Below, piece after piece: positions 1 through 6,772 of a DNA stretch of 14,085 bases; position 1 is the stretch's first letter; each line of letters starts with the position of its first letter. The notes under the pieces are model-generated. The model was not told the DNA's origin, did not search any database, and worked only from the letters and a program-made list of their open reading frames with translations. A program made the position numbers and the translations under genes. Origin of the DNA: Bacteroidales bacterium (GTDB lineage: Bacteria > Bacteroidota > Bacteroidia > Bacteroidales > UBA932); NCBI GenBank assembly GCA_016295245.1, contig JAEDLO010000043.1, positions 1-14,085 on the forward strand, given 5' to 3'.

Positions 1-714
1 CTACAGCTTTGCCGTTTGCTCGGGTCGATGGGCGCGAGAATCCAGGGCATAGGATCCAATCTGCTGGTTATCGAGGGCGTCGAGAGGCTCGGCGGCACCA
101 GCCACACCATCCTGCCCGATATGATCGAGGTCGGCTCCTTCATCGGAATGGCCGCCATCACCCAGAGCGAGCTTACGATACGCAATGTCTCCTGGGACAA
201 CCTCGGCATCATCCCCGAGAGCTTCCGCCGTCTGGGCATCAAGCTCGAGCAGCGGGGCGACGACATCTATGTCCCGGCGCAGGAGAGCTACGAAATCGAA
301 TCCTTCATCGACGGCTCCATTATGACCATCGCCGACGCCCCGTGGCCGGGCCTGACGCCTGACCTGCTGAGTGTCCTGCTGGTCGTTGCCACCCAGTGCA
401 AGGGCAGCGTGCTGATTCACCAGAAGATGTTCGAGAGCAGGCTTTTCTTCGTGGACAAGCTCATCGATATGGGCGCGCAGATCATCCTTTGCGACCCTCA
501 CAGGGCAGTGGTCATCGGCCACGACCACAAGATAAGCCTTCGCGGCGGCAGGATGACCTCTCCGGACATCCGCGCCGGCATCGCGATGCTCCTTGCGGCA
601 ATGTCCGCAAAGGGCACATCCGTCATCGACAATATTGAACAGATAGACCGCGGCTACGAAGACATCGAAGGCCGCCTCAATGCGCTGGGCGCAAAGATTG
701 AGCGTCAGGGATGA
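1..714 (+). CDS. murA: UDP-N-acetylglucosamine 1-carboxyvinyltransferase (MurA), 5'-truncated by window edge
   Basis: This is the C-terminal part (about 237 residues) of MurA, which transfers enolpyruvate from PEP to UDP-GlcNAc in the cytoplasm, the first committed step of peptidoglycan synthesis. Full-length MurA is about 420-440 residues, so roughly the first 200, including the PEP-adduct cysteine loop, lie upstream. The reading frame is open from base 1, so the apparent start at 16 is not real. Visible family features are the SMGA.I.GIGSNLL.IEGVE segment at the edge, PWPGLTPDLLS with the expected catalytic-base Asp at 361-363, the FESRLFFVDKL match to the family FENRF..V.EL element, the conserved Arg of DIRAG at 571-573, and the closing RGYE.IE..L..LGA motif. 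The TGA stop overlaps the thrA start as ATGA, implying translational coupling. I see no lesion in the visible part. Confidence 0.96.
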   Translation, partial: LQLCRLLGSMGARIQGIGSNLLVIEGVERLGGTSHTILPDMIEVGSFIGMAAITQSELTIRNVSWDNLGIIPESFRRLGIKLEQRGDDIYVPAQESYEIESFIDGSIMTIADAPWPGLTPDLLSVLLVVATQCKGSVLIHQKMFESRLFFVDKLIDMGAQIILCDPHRAVVIGHDHKISLRGGRMTSPDIRAGIAMLLAAMSAKGTSVIDNIEQIDRGYEDIEGRLNALGAKIERQG

Positions 715-2879
715 GAGTACTCAAGTTCGGCGGCTCGTCCGTAGCGGACGCGACCCGCATCTCCAGGGTTCTGGACATAGTTGAGGCCGAAGCGGCAAAG
801 GACAGGGTAATCCTCGTCTGCTCCGCCATCAGCGGCTGCACCGACAGCCTCATCCGCATCGGCGGGCAGAGGGATGCCGCACTTCGCTCGAGTATGATCG
901 CCGCCCTTCGCGCCCGCCACTCCCAGATAGTCCGCCGCCTCTTCACGGGCGAGCAGAGACGCCAGGTCGAGACCGAGCTGGACTCCATCTTCGAGGACCT
1001 CTCCGCCGCCAAGGGGGAGCAATGCGTTCCTTTCGGCGAAATCCTTTCCACCCGCATCATCGCCCGCAAACTCAATTGCGAGCAGCTGAGCGCCTTCTGG
1101 CTGGACTCGCGCCGCCTTGTCAAGACCGACGGTGGCAAGCTTGTCGAAGAGCTGAGCTACAAAAACATACGCGCCGCCATCAAACCCCACAGCCAGACCC
1201 GCGTGTTCGTCGCCCCGGGCTTCATCGCCTCGGAGCTTGACGGCACCGTGAGCACTCTGGGCCGCGGCGGTTCCGACTACAGCGCAGCCCTGTATGCGGC
1301 CGCTGTCGGCGCCGATTCGCTCCAGATATGGACGGACGTGCCTGGCATTATGACCGCCAACCCGCGTCAGGTGAGCTCCGCCGTGACCGTCCCGACGATG
1401 TCCTACGCCTCAGCGCTCTCGCTGGCGGAAAACGGCGCCAAGGTACTCTACGCGCCCACGCTCGGCCCGGCTATGTCCAGCGGCATTGCCATCGAAGTGC
1501 GCAATAGCTTCGACCCTTCAAACGCCGGCACAATAGTGTGCAAGAGCGATCCCGCGCAGGTGGAGACCTGGGTCGGCGTCACCTCGACGGACGATCCGGG
1601 AAGCGGCCTTTCCACCCTCTGTCTCGTGTCGGAGGCGGTCCGCGTGCCTGAAATTGTGTGCGAGAGGATGCTCGCCTGCCTGCAGGAAAACGGTGTGAGA
1701 GTCGAGGGTAAGCCCTGGCGCGAAGGCGATGCGTACTTCGCCCGCTGCTCGACGGCCTTCATCAAGGAGGCCCTCTGCGCTGTCCACCGCGAGTTCTTCG
1801 AAAACGCTTCCCTGGGCGTCATCGACGTCTTCCTCGCCGGCTACGGCGGAGTGGGGAGGAGTTTCGTTTCGACCGTCACCGCCGCCGCGGGACGCATCGC
1901 AAGCCGCACCGGCAAGAGCATACGCATAGTCGGAGTGTCCAATAGCCGCAGCTATATGATTGACCCGGGAGGCATCAGCCCCGAGCAGCTCGAGCAGAGG
2001 CTGCGCTACGGCAAGAGCGCCCAGAACTACGCCTTCATCGACGAGATAGAGACCCTGTCCGCTCGCAAGGCGGTCTTCGTGGACTGCACCGACAGCCACG
2101 ACATCCACCTGCGCTACGAAGGCCTTATGCGCCGCGGCATCAACATCGTGACTTCCAACCGCCGCTCCCTTGCCGTGCCGTATGCCCAATACGCCTCAAT
2201 GAAAGCCACTGCCCGCGAAAACGGGGTCTTCTTCCGCTACGACACCACCGTGGGCAACGCCCTCCCTATACTCGAATCCATCGCCGGGCGCGCCAACTGC
2301 TCGGACAGCATAGTCGCCATAGAGGCTGTGATTTCCTGCACGCTCAACCAGATTATAAGCCGCTACGACGGCTCCCGCGGGCCGAGTTTCGCAAGCCTTC
2401 TGAGGGAGGCTCACGAAAGCGCCCTGACTGAGCCGGACCCGCGCACCGACCTTGGCGGTAAGGACGTGCTGCGCAAGCTCCTCATCCTCTCGCGCGAGGC
2501 GGGAGTGCCTCTGGAAGCCTCTGATGTGGAGATCAGCCCTATGCTGCCGCCGGAGTTCTTCGACTGCGGCATAGACGAGTTCTTCGCCAAACTCGAAGCC
2601 TGGGAGCAGAACTTCATCGACCTTGAGGATGAGCTTGACGGCAAGGGTATGAGGCAGCGCTTCGTGGCCACGCTCCGCCGCGACAAGACCCGCCCTCTGG
2701 GCTACAGGGCCGAGATCAAGATGCAGCACGTGGACCCTTCCGATCCTTTCTATTGGGTGACGGGGACGGAAAACGTGACCGTCATCCGCAGCGAGCAGAG
2801 CGCACCGCTGATAATCCGGGGCGCCGGCGAAGGCACAAGACTCGCCGCAAGCGGAATTATCCGCGACCTCCTCCAATAA
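711..2879 (+). CDS. thrA: bifunctional aspartokinase / homoserine dehydrogenase, short form with one ACT-like domain
   Basis: A 722-residue fusion that phosphorylates aspartate and reduces aspartate semialdehyde to homoserine, feeding the Lys/DAP, Thr and Met branches. The aspartokinase domain (about 1-275) has KFGGSS at 5-10, a PFGE.LS motif near 107, GRGGSDYS at 185-192 and IWTDVPGIMTANPR at 206-219. The homoserine dehydrogenase domain (about 370-722) has the nucleotide-binding GYGGVG at 377-382 and the family signature EPDPRTDLGGKDVLRK at 574-589, ending in the catalytic Lys589. Only about 100 residues separate the two domains, against about 170 in E. coli ThrA, so one of the two ACT domains appears lost. 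The QGSSE-like ACT motif typical of the effector-binding region is not visible. The start overlaps the murA stop by 4 nt. The downstream dap genes suggest a main role in the DAP supply. The product is certain; altered feedback control is inference. Confidence 0.95.
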   Translation: MRVLKFGGSSVADATRISRVLDIVEAEAAKDRVILVCSAISGCTDSLIRIGGQRDAALRSSMIAALRARHSQIVRRLFTGEQRRQVETELDSIFEDLSAAKGEQCVPFGEILSTRIIARKLNCEQLSAFWLDSRRLVKTDGGKLVEELSYKNIRAAIKPHSQTRVFVAPGFIASELDGTVSTLGRGGSDYSAALYAAAVGADSLQIWTDVPGIMTANPRQVSSAVTVPTMSYASALSLAENGAKVLYAPTLGPAMSSGIAIEVRNSFDPSNAGTIVCKSDPAQVETWVGVTSTDDPGSGLSTLCLVSEAVRVPEIVCERMLACLQENGVRVEGKPWREGDAYFARCSTAFIKEALCAVHREFFENASLGVIDVFLAGYGGVGRSFVSTVTAAAGRIASRTGKSIRIVGVSNSRSYMIDPGGISPEQLEQRLRYGKSAQNYAFIDEIETLSARKAVFVDCTDSHDIHLRYEGLMRRGINIVTSNRRSLAVPYAQYASMKATARENGVFFRYDTTVGNALPILESIAGRANCSDSIVAIEAVISCTLNQIISRYDGSRGPSFASLLREAHESALTEPDPRTDLGGKDVLRKLLILSREAGVPLEASDVEISPMLPPEFFDCGIDEFFAKLEAWEQNFIDLEDELDGKGMRQRFVATLRRDKTRPLGYRAEIKMQHVDPSDPFYWVTGTENVTVIRSEQSAPLIIRGAGEGTRLAASGIIRDLLQ

Positions 2880-2897
2880 TTTTTAAAAATTTTTTCA

Positions 2898-2905
2898 TAT
2901 ATTTG
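2898..2905 (+). promoter_or_regulatory. candidate Bacteroidota -7 box upstream of dapB
   Basis: The AT-rich 32-nt spacer between thrA and dapB holds TATATTTG, an exact fit to the Bacteroidota -7 consensus TAnnTTTG, ending 6 nt before the dapB ATG. No good -33 TTTG is seen 18-21 nt upstream, so this may be a weak internal promoter or chance in AT-rich sequence. If used, the transcript would be nearly leaderless. A GGGCCC palindrome sits at 2905-2910, directly before the start codon. Confidence 0.35.
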
Positions 2906-2911
2906 GGCCCT

Positions 2912-3577
2912 ATGAAAGTAGTTATTAGTGGATATGGCAAAATGGGCCATATGATAGAAGGTGTCCTCAAGCGTCGCGGGATTGAACTGGCCTGCGCCAG
3001 CGAGGATGTATGCGCTGTGCCGGTCGAACTGGCAAAAGAATGCGTGGTTATAGATTTTACGACTCCCGAGGCCTTCCGCGCCAATTACAAGTCCATCGCC
3101 GCCAACTTCAAGGCGGCCGTCATCGGCACTACCGGCTGGTATGACATCAGCGAGGAAGTGTTTGACGCTTTCCGTCAGGCGCAGACCCCTTTGATCTGGG
3201 CATCCAACTTCTCAATCGGCGTGAATGCGTTCTTCGCCGCCGTCGAGAGAGCCTGCGAGGTCCTCAAGGGCAACGGCTACACCCCTCACGTCGAGGAGAT
3301 ACACCATATCCACAAGCTTGACGCCCCTTCCGGAACGGCAAAGAGCATAGGCGCCATCATCGAGCAAACCCTCGGCGAGCGCCCGGAAATCGGCGCCCAG
3401 AGGATAGGTGAGGTGCCGGGCACCCACATCGCCGAGTTCAAATCCGATGTGGACAAGCTCGTCTTCACCCACGAGGCCTTCTCGCGCCAGGGCTTTGCCG
3501 AAGGCGCGGTTGCAGCCGCCCTTATGACCGAAGGTCTTGAGGGAATACACGAATTCAAGGACCTGATACTCAAATAA
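2912..3577 (+). CDS. dapB: 4-hydroxy-tetrahydrodipicolinate reductase
   Basis: DapB reduces hydroxy-tetrahydrodipicolinate with NAD(P)H in the lysine/meso-DAP pathway. The dinucleotide-binding motif GYGKMG is at residues 7-12 and GTTGW at 72-76. The catalytic signature EIHHIHKLDAPSGTA is at 129-143, with the catalytic histidine in its HH pair and Lys135. The C-terminal GFAEGAVAAA element of the family is also present. The start is set at 2912 because MKVVISGYG is the canonical N-terminus; an in-frame extension back to 2753 is low-complexity basic sequence overlapping thrA. At 221 residues it is shorter than the usual 240-275. The missing residues fall between strand 2 and VVIDFTTPEAF, and before the VPGTH segment, outside the catalytic motifs. 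It lies 32 nt after thrA and 2 nt before dapA. Confidence 0.96.
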   Translation: MKVVISGYGKMGHMIEGVLKRRGIELACASEDVCAVPVELAKECVVIDFTTPEAFRANYKSIAANFKAAVIGTTGWYDISEEVFDAFRQAQTPLIWASNFSIGVNAFFAAVERACEVLKGNGYTPHVEEIHHIHKLDAPSGTAKSIGAIIEQTLGERPEIGAQRIGEVPGTHIAEFKSDVDKLVFTHEAFSRQGFAEGAVAAALMTEGLEGIHEFKDLILK

Positions 3578-3579
3578 AT

Positions 3580-4464
3580 ATGGCAAAGTTGTTTCTTCAG
3601 GGCTGCGGCACGGCGCTTGTGACCCCATTCAAAGACGGCGCTGTGGACTATGACGCCTACGCATCACTCATCGACCGCCAGGTAGCTGCCGGCGTGGACT
3701 TCCTCGTGCCCCTCGCAACTACCGGCGAGACCCCGACCCTCAGCCGTGAGGAGAAGGTCGCTCTTATGAACATCACCCGCGAGCACGCCAAGGGCCTGCC
3801 CCTGGTCGTCGGCTGCGGCACCAACTCCTTCACGGGCACCATCGACAACATCCGCCTGCTGGAGAACCTGGGCGTGGATGCCTTCCTTGTGGTCGTGCCG
3901 TACTACAACAAGCCGACCCAGGAGGGCCAGTACAGCTACTTCAAGGCCGTTGCCGCCCAGACCGACAAGCCTATTGTAATCTACAACGTGCCTGGACGCA
4001 CCGGCGCCAATATGAGCGCCGACACCTGCATCCGCCTGGCCAATGACTGTCCCAACATCATCGCCACCAAGGAGGCTTCCGGCAACTACTCGCAGATTAA
4101 CGAGATCATCCGCCGCGCCCCACAGGGCTTCTCTGTGCTCAGCGGCGACGACGAGCTGACCCTGCCGATAATTGCCAGCGGCGGCCACGGCGTGATCAGC
4201 GTCGCCTCCAACATCGCCCCGAAGCAGGTCGCTGAACTTTGCGCCGCCCTGCTCCGTTCGGATATGGAGAGCGCCAGGAAGCTCCACCACAGCCTCTGCC
4301 CTCTGTTCAAGAACTGCTTCGTCGAGTCCAACCCTATCCCTGCGAAGTCGGCGATGGCCCGGCTCGGCCTGCTGCGCAATGAGCTCAGGCTCCCGCTTGT
4401 CAGCTCAAGCGAAAAGACGGATGCCATAATGGACCAGACCCTCAGGGACCTCGGACTGCTTTAA
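3580..4464 (+). CDS. dapA: 4-hydroxy-tetrahydrodipicolinate synthase
   Basis: DapA condenses pyruvate with aspartate semialdehyde, the entry step of the lysine/DAP branch. The 294-residue length is typical of this TIM-barrel family. The Schiff-base lysine is Lys164 in IATKEASGN. The catalytic triad partners are Tyr135 (YNVPGRTG, with Arg140 for substrate carboxylate binding) and Thr48 in ATTGETPTL. The position before the Thr pair is Ala46, where Gly is more usual; this should be tolerated. The start lies 2 nt after the dapB stop with no Shine-Dalgarno sequence, as is usual in Bacteroidota. The order dapB-dapA-dapF means three DAP enzymes are co-transcribed. Close relatives in the family (N-acetylneuraminate lyase, KDG aldolase) are unlikely given the neighbours. 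Confidence 0.97.
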   Translation: MAKLFLQGCGTALVTPFKDGAVDYDAYASLIDRQVAAGVDFLVPLATTGETPTLSREEKVALMNITREHAKGLPLVVGCGTNSFTGTIDNIRLLENLGVDAFLVVVPYYNKPTQEGQYSYFKAVAAQTDKPIVIYNVPGRTGANMSADTCIRLANDCPNIIATKEASGNYSQINEIIRRAPQGFSVLSGDDELTLPIIASGGHGVISVASNIAPKQVAELCAALLRSDMESARKLHHSLCPLFKNCFVESNPIPAKSAMARLGLLRNELRLPLVSSSEKTDAIMDQTLRDLGLL

Positions 4465-4476
4465 TTAGCGAACGAT

Positions 4477-5301
4477 ATGGAACTCTACAAATATTCAGGC
4501 GCCGGCAATGACTTTGTTGTACTTGACGGGCGCAAGGGCAATGATGTGTCAGAGTATCGCAAGACCGGGACTATCGTCAGTCTTTGCGACCGAAAGACGG
4601 GTTTTAGGGCCGCTGACGGCAGGATAGGCGCTGACGGGCTGATGATACTCGCCGATGCCTCCGACTGCGACTTCGAGATGGAGTACTACAACTCCGACGG
4701 TTCTTCAGGAATGATGTGCGGCAACGGCGGACGCTGCATCGCGGCTTTCGCCGATTTTCTGGGCATCAGGCCGAAGAGCGGTGACACCCTCGTCTTCAAT
4801 GCCGCCGACGGCCTCCACACCGCCCGCATCCTTTCCCGCGAGGGCGACAGGCGCATCGTGCGCCTCAAGATGATCGACGTGCGCGAGTTTTACCCTGCCC
4901 TAGACGGCTACTTCCTCAACACCGGCACCCGCCACTTCGTACGCTTCGTCGAGGACGTGGAGCCGCTGGACGTGGAAACCGAGGGCAGAAAGGCCCGCTT
5001 CGACCCGGCTTTCGCCCCGGTGGGCGCAAATGCCAACTTCGTGTCGCTCTCGCAGGGCGGCTTCCTGAGCGTGCGCACCTTCGAGAAGGGCGTTGAGGCC
5101 GAGACCCTCGCCTGCGGCACCGGCATCACCGCTTCTGCCATCGCCTCCTACATCAGGGGCATCGAGCCTTCCGAGCGCTGCGGCGCTATGGTCAAATACA
5201 ACATACACGCCCGTCAGGATGACCTTTCGGTCGAGTTCCTTCCGGGCGCGGATTGTTTTACCGATGTGTATCTGACAGGTCCTGCGGACCTCGTAAGATA
5301 G
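4477..5301 (+). CDS. dapF: diaminopimelate epimerase
   Basis: DapF converts LL-diaminopimelate to the meso form used for peptidoglycan cross-links and for lysine. It has the two catalytic cysteines of the cofactor-independent two-base mechanism: Cys81 in MMCGNGGRC and Cys213 in LACGTGITAS. The N-terminal YSGAGNDFVVLDGR motif and the IGADGL segment match the family. The 274-residue length is normal. The region around residues 30-48 (between the Leu-Cys-Asp-Arg and IGADGL elements) seems a little longer than in E. coli. It is last in the operon, 12 nt after dapA, with no Shine-Dalgarno sequence. Its TAG stop lies 3 nt from the convergent manC stop. Confidence 0.97.
   Translation: MELYKYSGAGNDFVVLDGRKGNDVSEYRKTGTIVSLCDRKTGFRAADGRIGADGLMILADASDCDFEMEYYNSDGSSGMMCGNGGRCIAAFADFLGIRPKSGDTLVFNAADGLHTARILSREGDRRIVRLKMIDVREFYPALDGYFLNTGTRHFVRFVEDVEPLDVETEGRKARFDPAFAPVGANANFVSLSQGGFLSVRTFEKGVEAETLACGTGITASAIASYIRGIEPSERCGAMVKYNIHARQDDLSVEFLPGADCFTDVYLTGPADLVR
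5277..5291. other. short hairpin at the convergent dapF/manC junction
   Basis: AGGTCC and GGACCT form a perfect 6-bp stem with a 3-nt loop, inside the last codons of dapF and just past the manC stop on the other strand. No T-tract follows on either strand, so it is not a standard intrinsic terminator. It could act as a weak bidirectional 3' stabiliser or be a by-product of the codons. It is the only candidate end signal seen between the two operons. Confidence 0.25.
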
Positions 5302-5304
5302 TCT

Positions 5305-6396
5305 CTACCTGTACTTTTCGTATTCAGGCATTGCAAGCTCAGAGAGGAAATCTTTGAGCTTTTCTTCGTCTCGCGGGCATATCATCAGCACGTCTTCGGT
5401 GTTGATGACGATGAAGTTCTCCAAACCGCGAATGGCCAGGAGTTTGTTCTCCTCCGAAGAATAGAAGATGTTGTCCTTGCAGTCGCGTACCAGGTCCTTG
5501 CCGGTGATGCTCGAGGCGTTGCCGTTCTGGTCGTGGTTGGCAAGGTAATCATAGAGCGATTCCCAGTTGCCGATGTCCGCCCACTTGAACTTGGCCGGGA
5601 AGACCCAGGCGTTCGAGGACTTCTCCATCACGGCATAGTCGATGGAGATGCGGGGCATATCGGTATAGATTCTCTCGATGAACTCCTTCTGGTGTTCGGT
5701 GTCGAGCTTGTCCTGCCAGCCTGCCCAGAGGCGGGTGATTTCCGGGGCGTAGGTCTCAAGCTCCCGGCGGATGGCCGAAGCGGTCCAGACATAAATGCCG
5801 GAGTTCCAGAGGAATTCTCCGCTGTCGATGAATACGCGGGCGAGTTCGGTGTCGGGCTTCTCCGTAAATGTTTTCACCTTTACCGGGCGGTCGTCGTCGG
5901 CCGGACCGGCCATCTGGATGTAGCCGAAATGAGGGTCGGGCCTGCTTGGATAGACTCCCAGGGTGATGAGCGCATCGCTGCCCGCAGCATACTCCAGAGC
6001 GTTGACCAGGGTCTTGTTGAAGACGGTGTGGTGGTTGATGATGTGGTCGGAAGGTGTGGCTACGACCACTGCGTGAGGGTCCCTTTTGAGAAGGGTGTAG
6101 GTGGCATAGGTCAGGCAGGGCGCCGTGTTGCGGTTGTACGGTTCGAGCAGAAGGTTCTCTTCCCTGAGCTCCGGAAGGTGCATCTTGACCATTTCCTTGT
6201 ACCTGTCAAGGGTCACCACGATGATGTTTTCCTCGGGGATGACAGCCTTGTACCTGTCGTAGGTGAACCTCAGGAAGGATTTCCCCTGCGAAGAGAAGTC
6301 CAGGAACTGTTTCGGTTTCCTCGTCCTGCTGATGGGCCAGAAGCGGGAACCGATGCCTCCGGCCATGATTATACAGTAATAGTGGTTATTAAGCAT
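5305..6396 (-). CDS. manC: mannose-1-phosphate guanylyltransferase (GDP-mannose pyrophosphorylase)
   Basis: The enzyme makes GDP-mannose from GTP and mannose 1-phosphate in the cytoplasm. GDP-mannose is the precursor of mannose and, after conversion, fucose units in surface polysaccharides and glycoproteins. The nucleotidyltransferase motif GGIGSRFWPISRTRKPKQF is at residues 13-31, the sugar-binding FTEKPD around Glu179, and ADIGNWESLY around 273-282. At 363 residues it is the single-domain form, without the C-terminal phosphomannose isomerase of ManC/AlgA fusions. The first ATG is chosen because residues before MAGGIGSR (MLNNHYYCII) match the usual beta-strand start. It overlaps the yraN stop by 8 nt, so it is probably coupled to it. 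The gene symbol follows common use for this class. Confidence 0.94.
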   Translation of the reverse strand: MLNNHYYCIIMAGGIGSRFWPISRTRKPKQFLDFSSQGKSFLRFTYDRYKAVIPEENIIVVTLDRYKEMVKMHLPELREENLLLEPYNRNTAPCLTYATYTLLKRDPHAVVVATPSDHIINHHTVFNKTLVNALEYAAGSDALITLGVYPSRPDPHFGYIQMAGPADDDRPVKVKTFTEKPDTELARVFIDSGEFLWNSGIYVWTASAIRRELETYAPEITRLWAGWQDKLDTEHQKEFIERIYTDMPRISIDYAVMEKSSNAWVFPAKFKWADIGNWESLYDYLANHDQNGNASSITGKDLVRDCKDNIFYSSEENKLLAIRGLENFIVINTEDVLMICPRDEEKLKDFLSELAMPEYEKYR

Positions 6397-6772
6397 ATGT
6401 TGGTATAAAAGCTTGTGGATAATACTCTATTGCAAATTCGGGGCCGTTGAACACCACTGTCAGCACGTCAAATAATATTTCCACGTCCGGAGGAAGCGCT
6501 TCCCTGTCTCTGGAGCCCAGGTAGGCCCGGGCGGCCTTGACAAGCCTTTGCCTTTTCTTCCAATCCACATTTTCCTCCGGTGCGGCCATCAGCGGCGCCG
6601 TCCGGCTTTTCACCTCCACTATGTGGAGTTCATTGTGCAGCCTGCTTACGATGTCGATTTCCAGGTGTGAGTGCCTCCAGTTCCGCTCAAGGATGGTGTG
6701 TCCCAATCCCACGAGGTGCTCACAGGCCAGGTCCTCGCCTCTTCGGCCTACTGCCTGTTTGTCATTTTTCAT
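6389..6772 (-). CDS. yraN: YraN/UPF0102 family endonuclease-like protein
   Basis: A 127-residue UPF0102 protein, a small PD-(D/E)xK-type nuclease fold whose cellular role is poorly defined; links to DNA repair or uptake have been proposed for the family. The conserved elements are all present: GRRGEDLACEHL with Glu13, the ERNWR segment at 30-33, LEIDIV with Glu38 and Asp40, and VEVKSR with Glu53 and Lys55. These are the expected metal-binding and catalytic residues. The C-terminal PPDVEILFDVLTV match is also typical. The start overlaps the mutS2 stop as ATGA. Lying between mutS2 and manC, it may work with the DNA-binding MutS2, but that is inference from position only. Confidence 0.93.
   Translation of the reverse strand: MKNDKQAVGRRGEDLACEHLVGLGHTILERNWRHSHLEIDIVSRLHNELHIVEVKSRTAPLMAAPEENVDWKKRQRLVKAARAYLGSRDREALPPDVEILFDVLTVVFNGPEFAIEYYPQAFIPTYA

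Noticed and set aside
2880..2897. Terminator between thrA and dapB
   Set aside because: The TTTTTAAAAATTTTTT stretch is an A/T palindrome with no GC stem, and the genes on both sides belong to one pathway.
2753..2911. N-terminal extension of dapB
   Set aside because: The added 53 residues are basic low-complexity sequence overlapping thrA; family homology starts at the ATG at 2912.
5533..6408. Long plus-strand open frame opposite manC
   Set aside because: It mirrors the GC-rich codon pattern of manC, has no recognisable domain, and manC carries complete family motifs.
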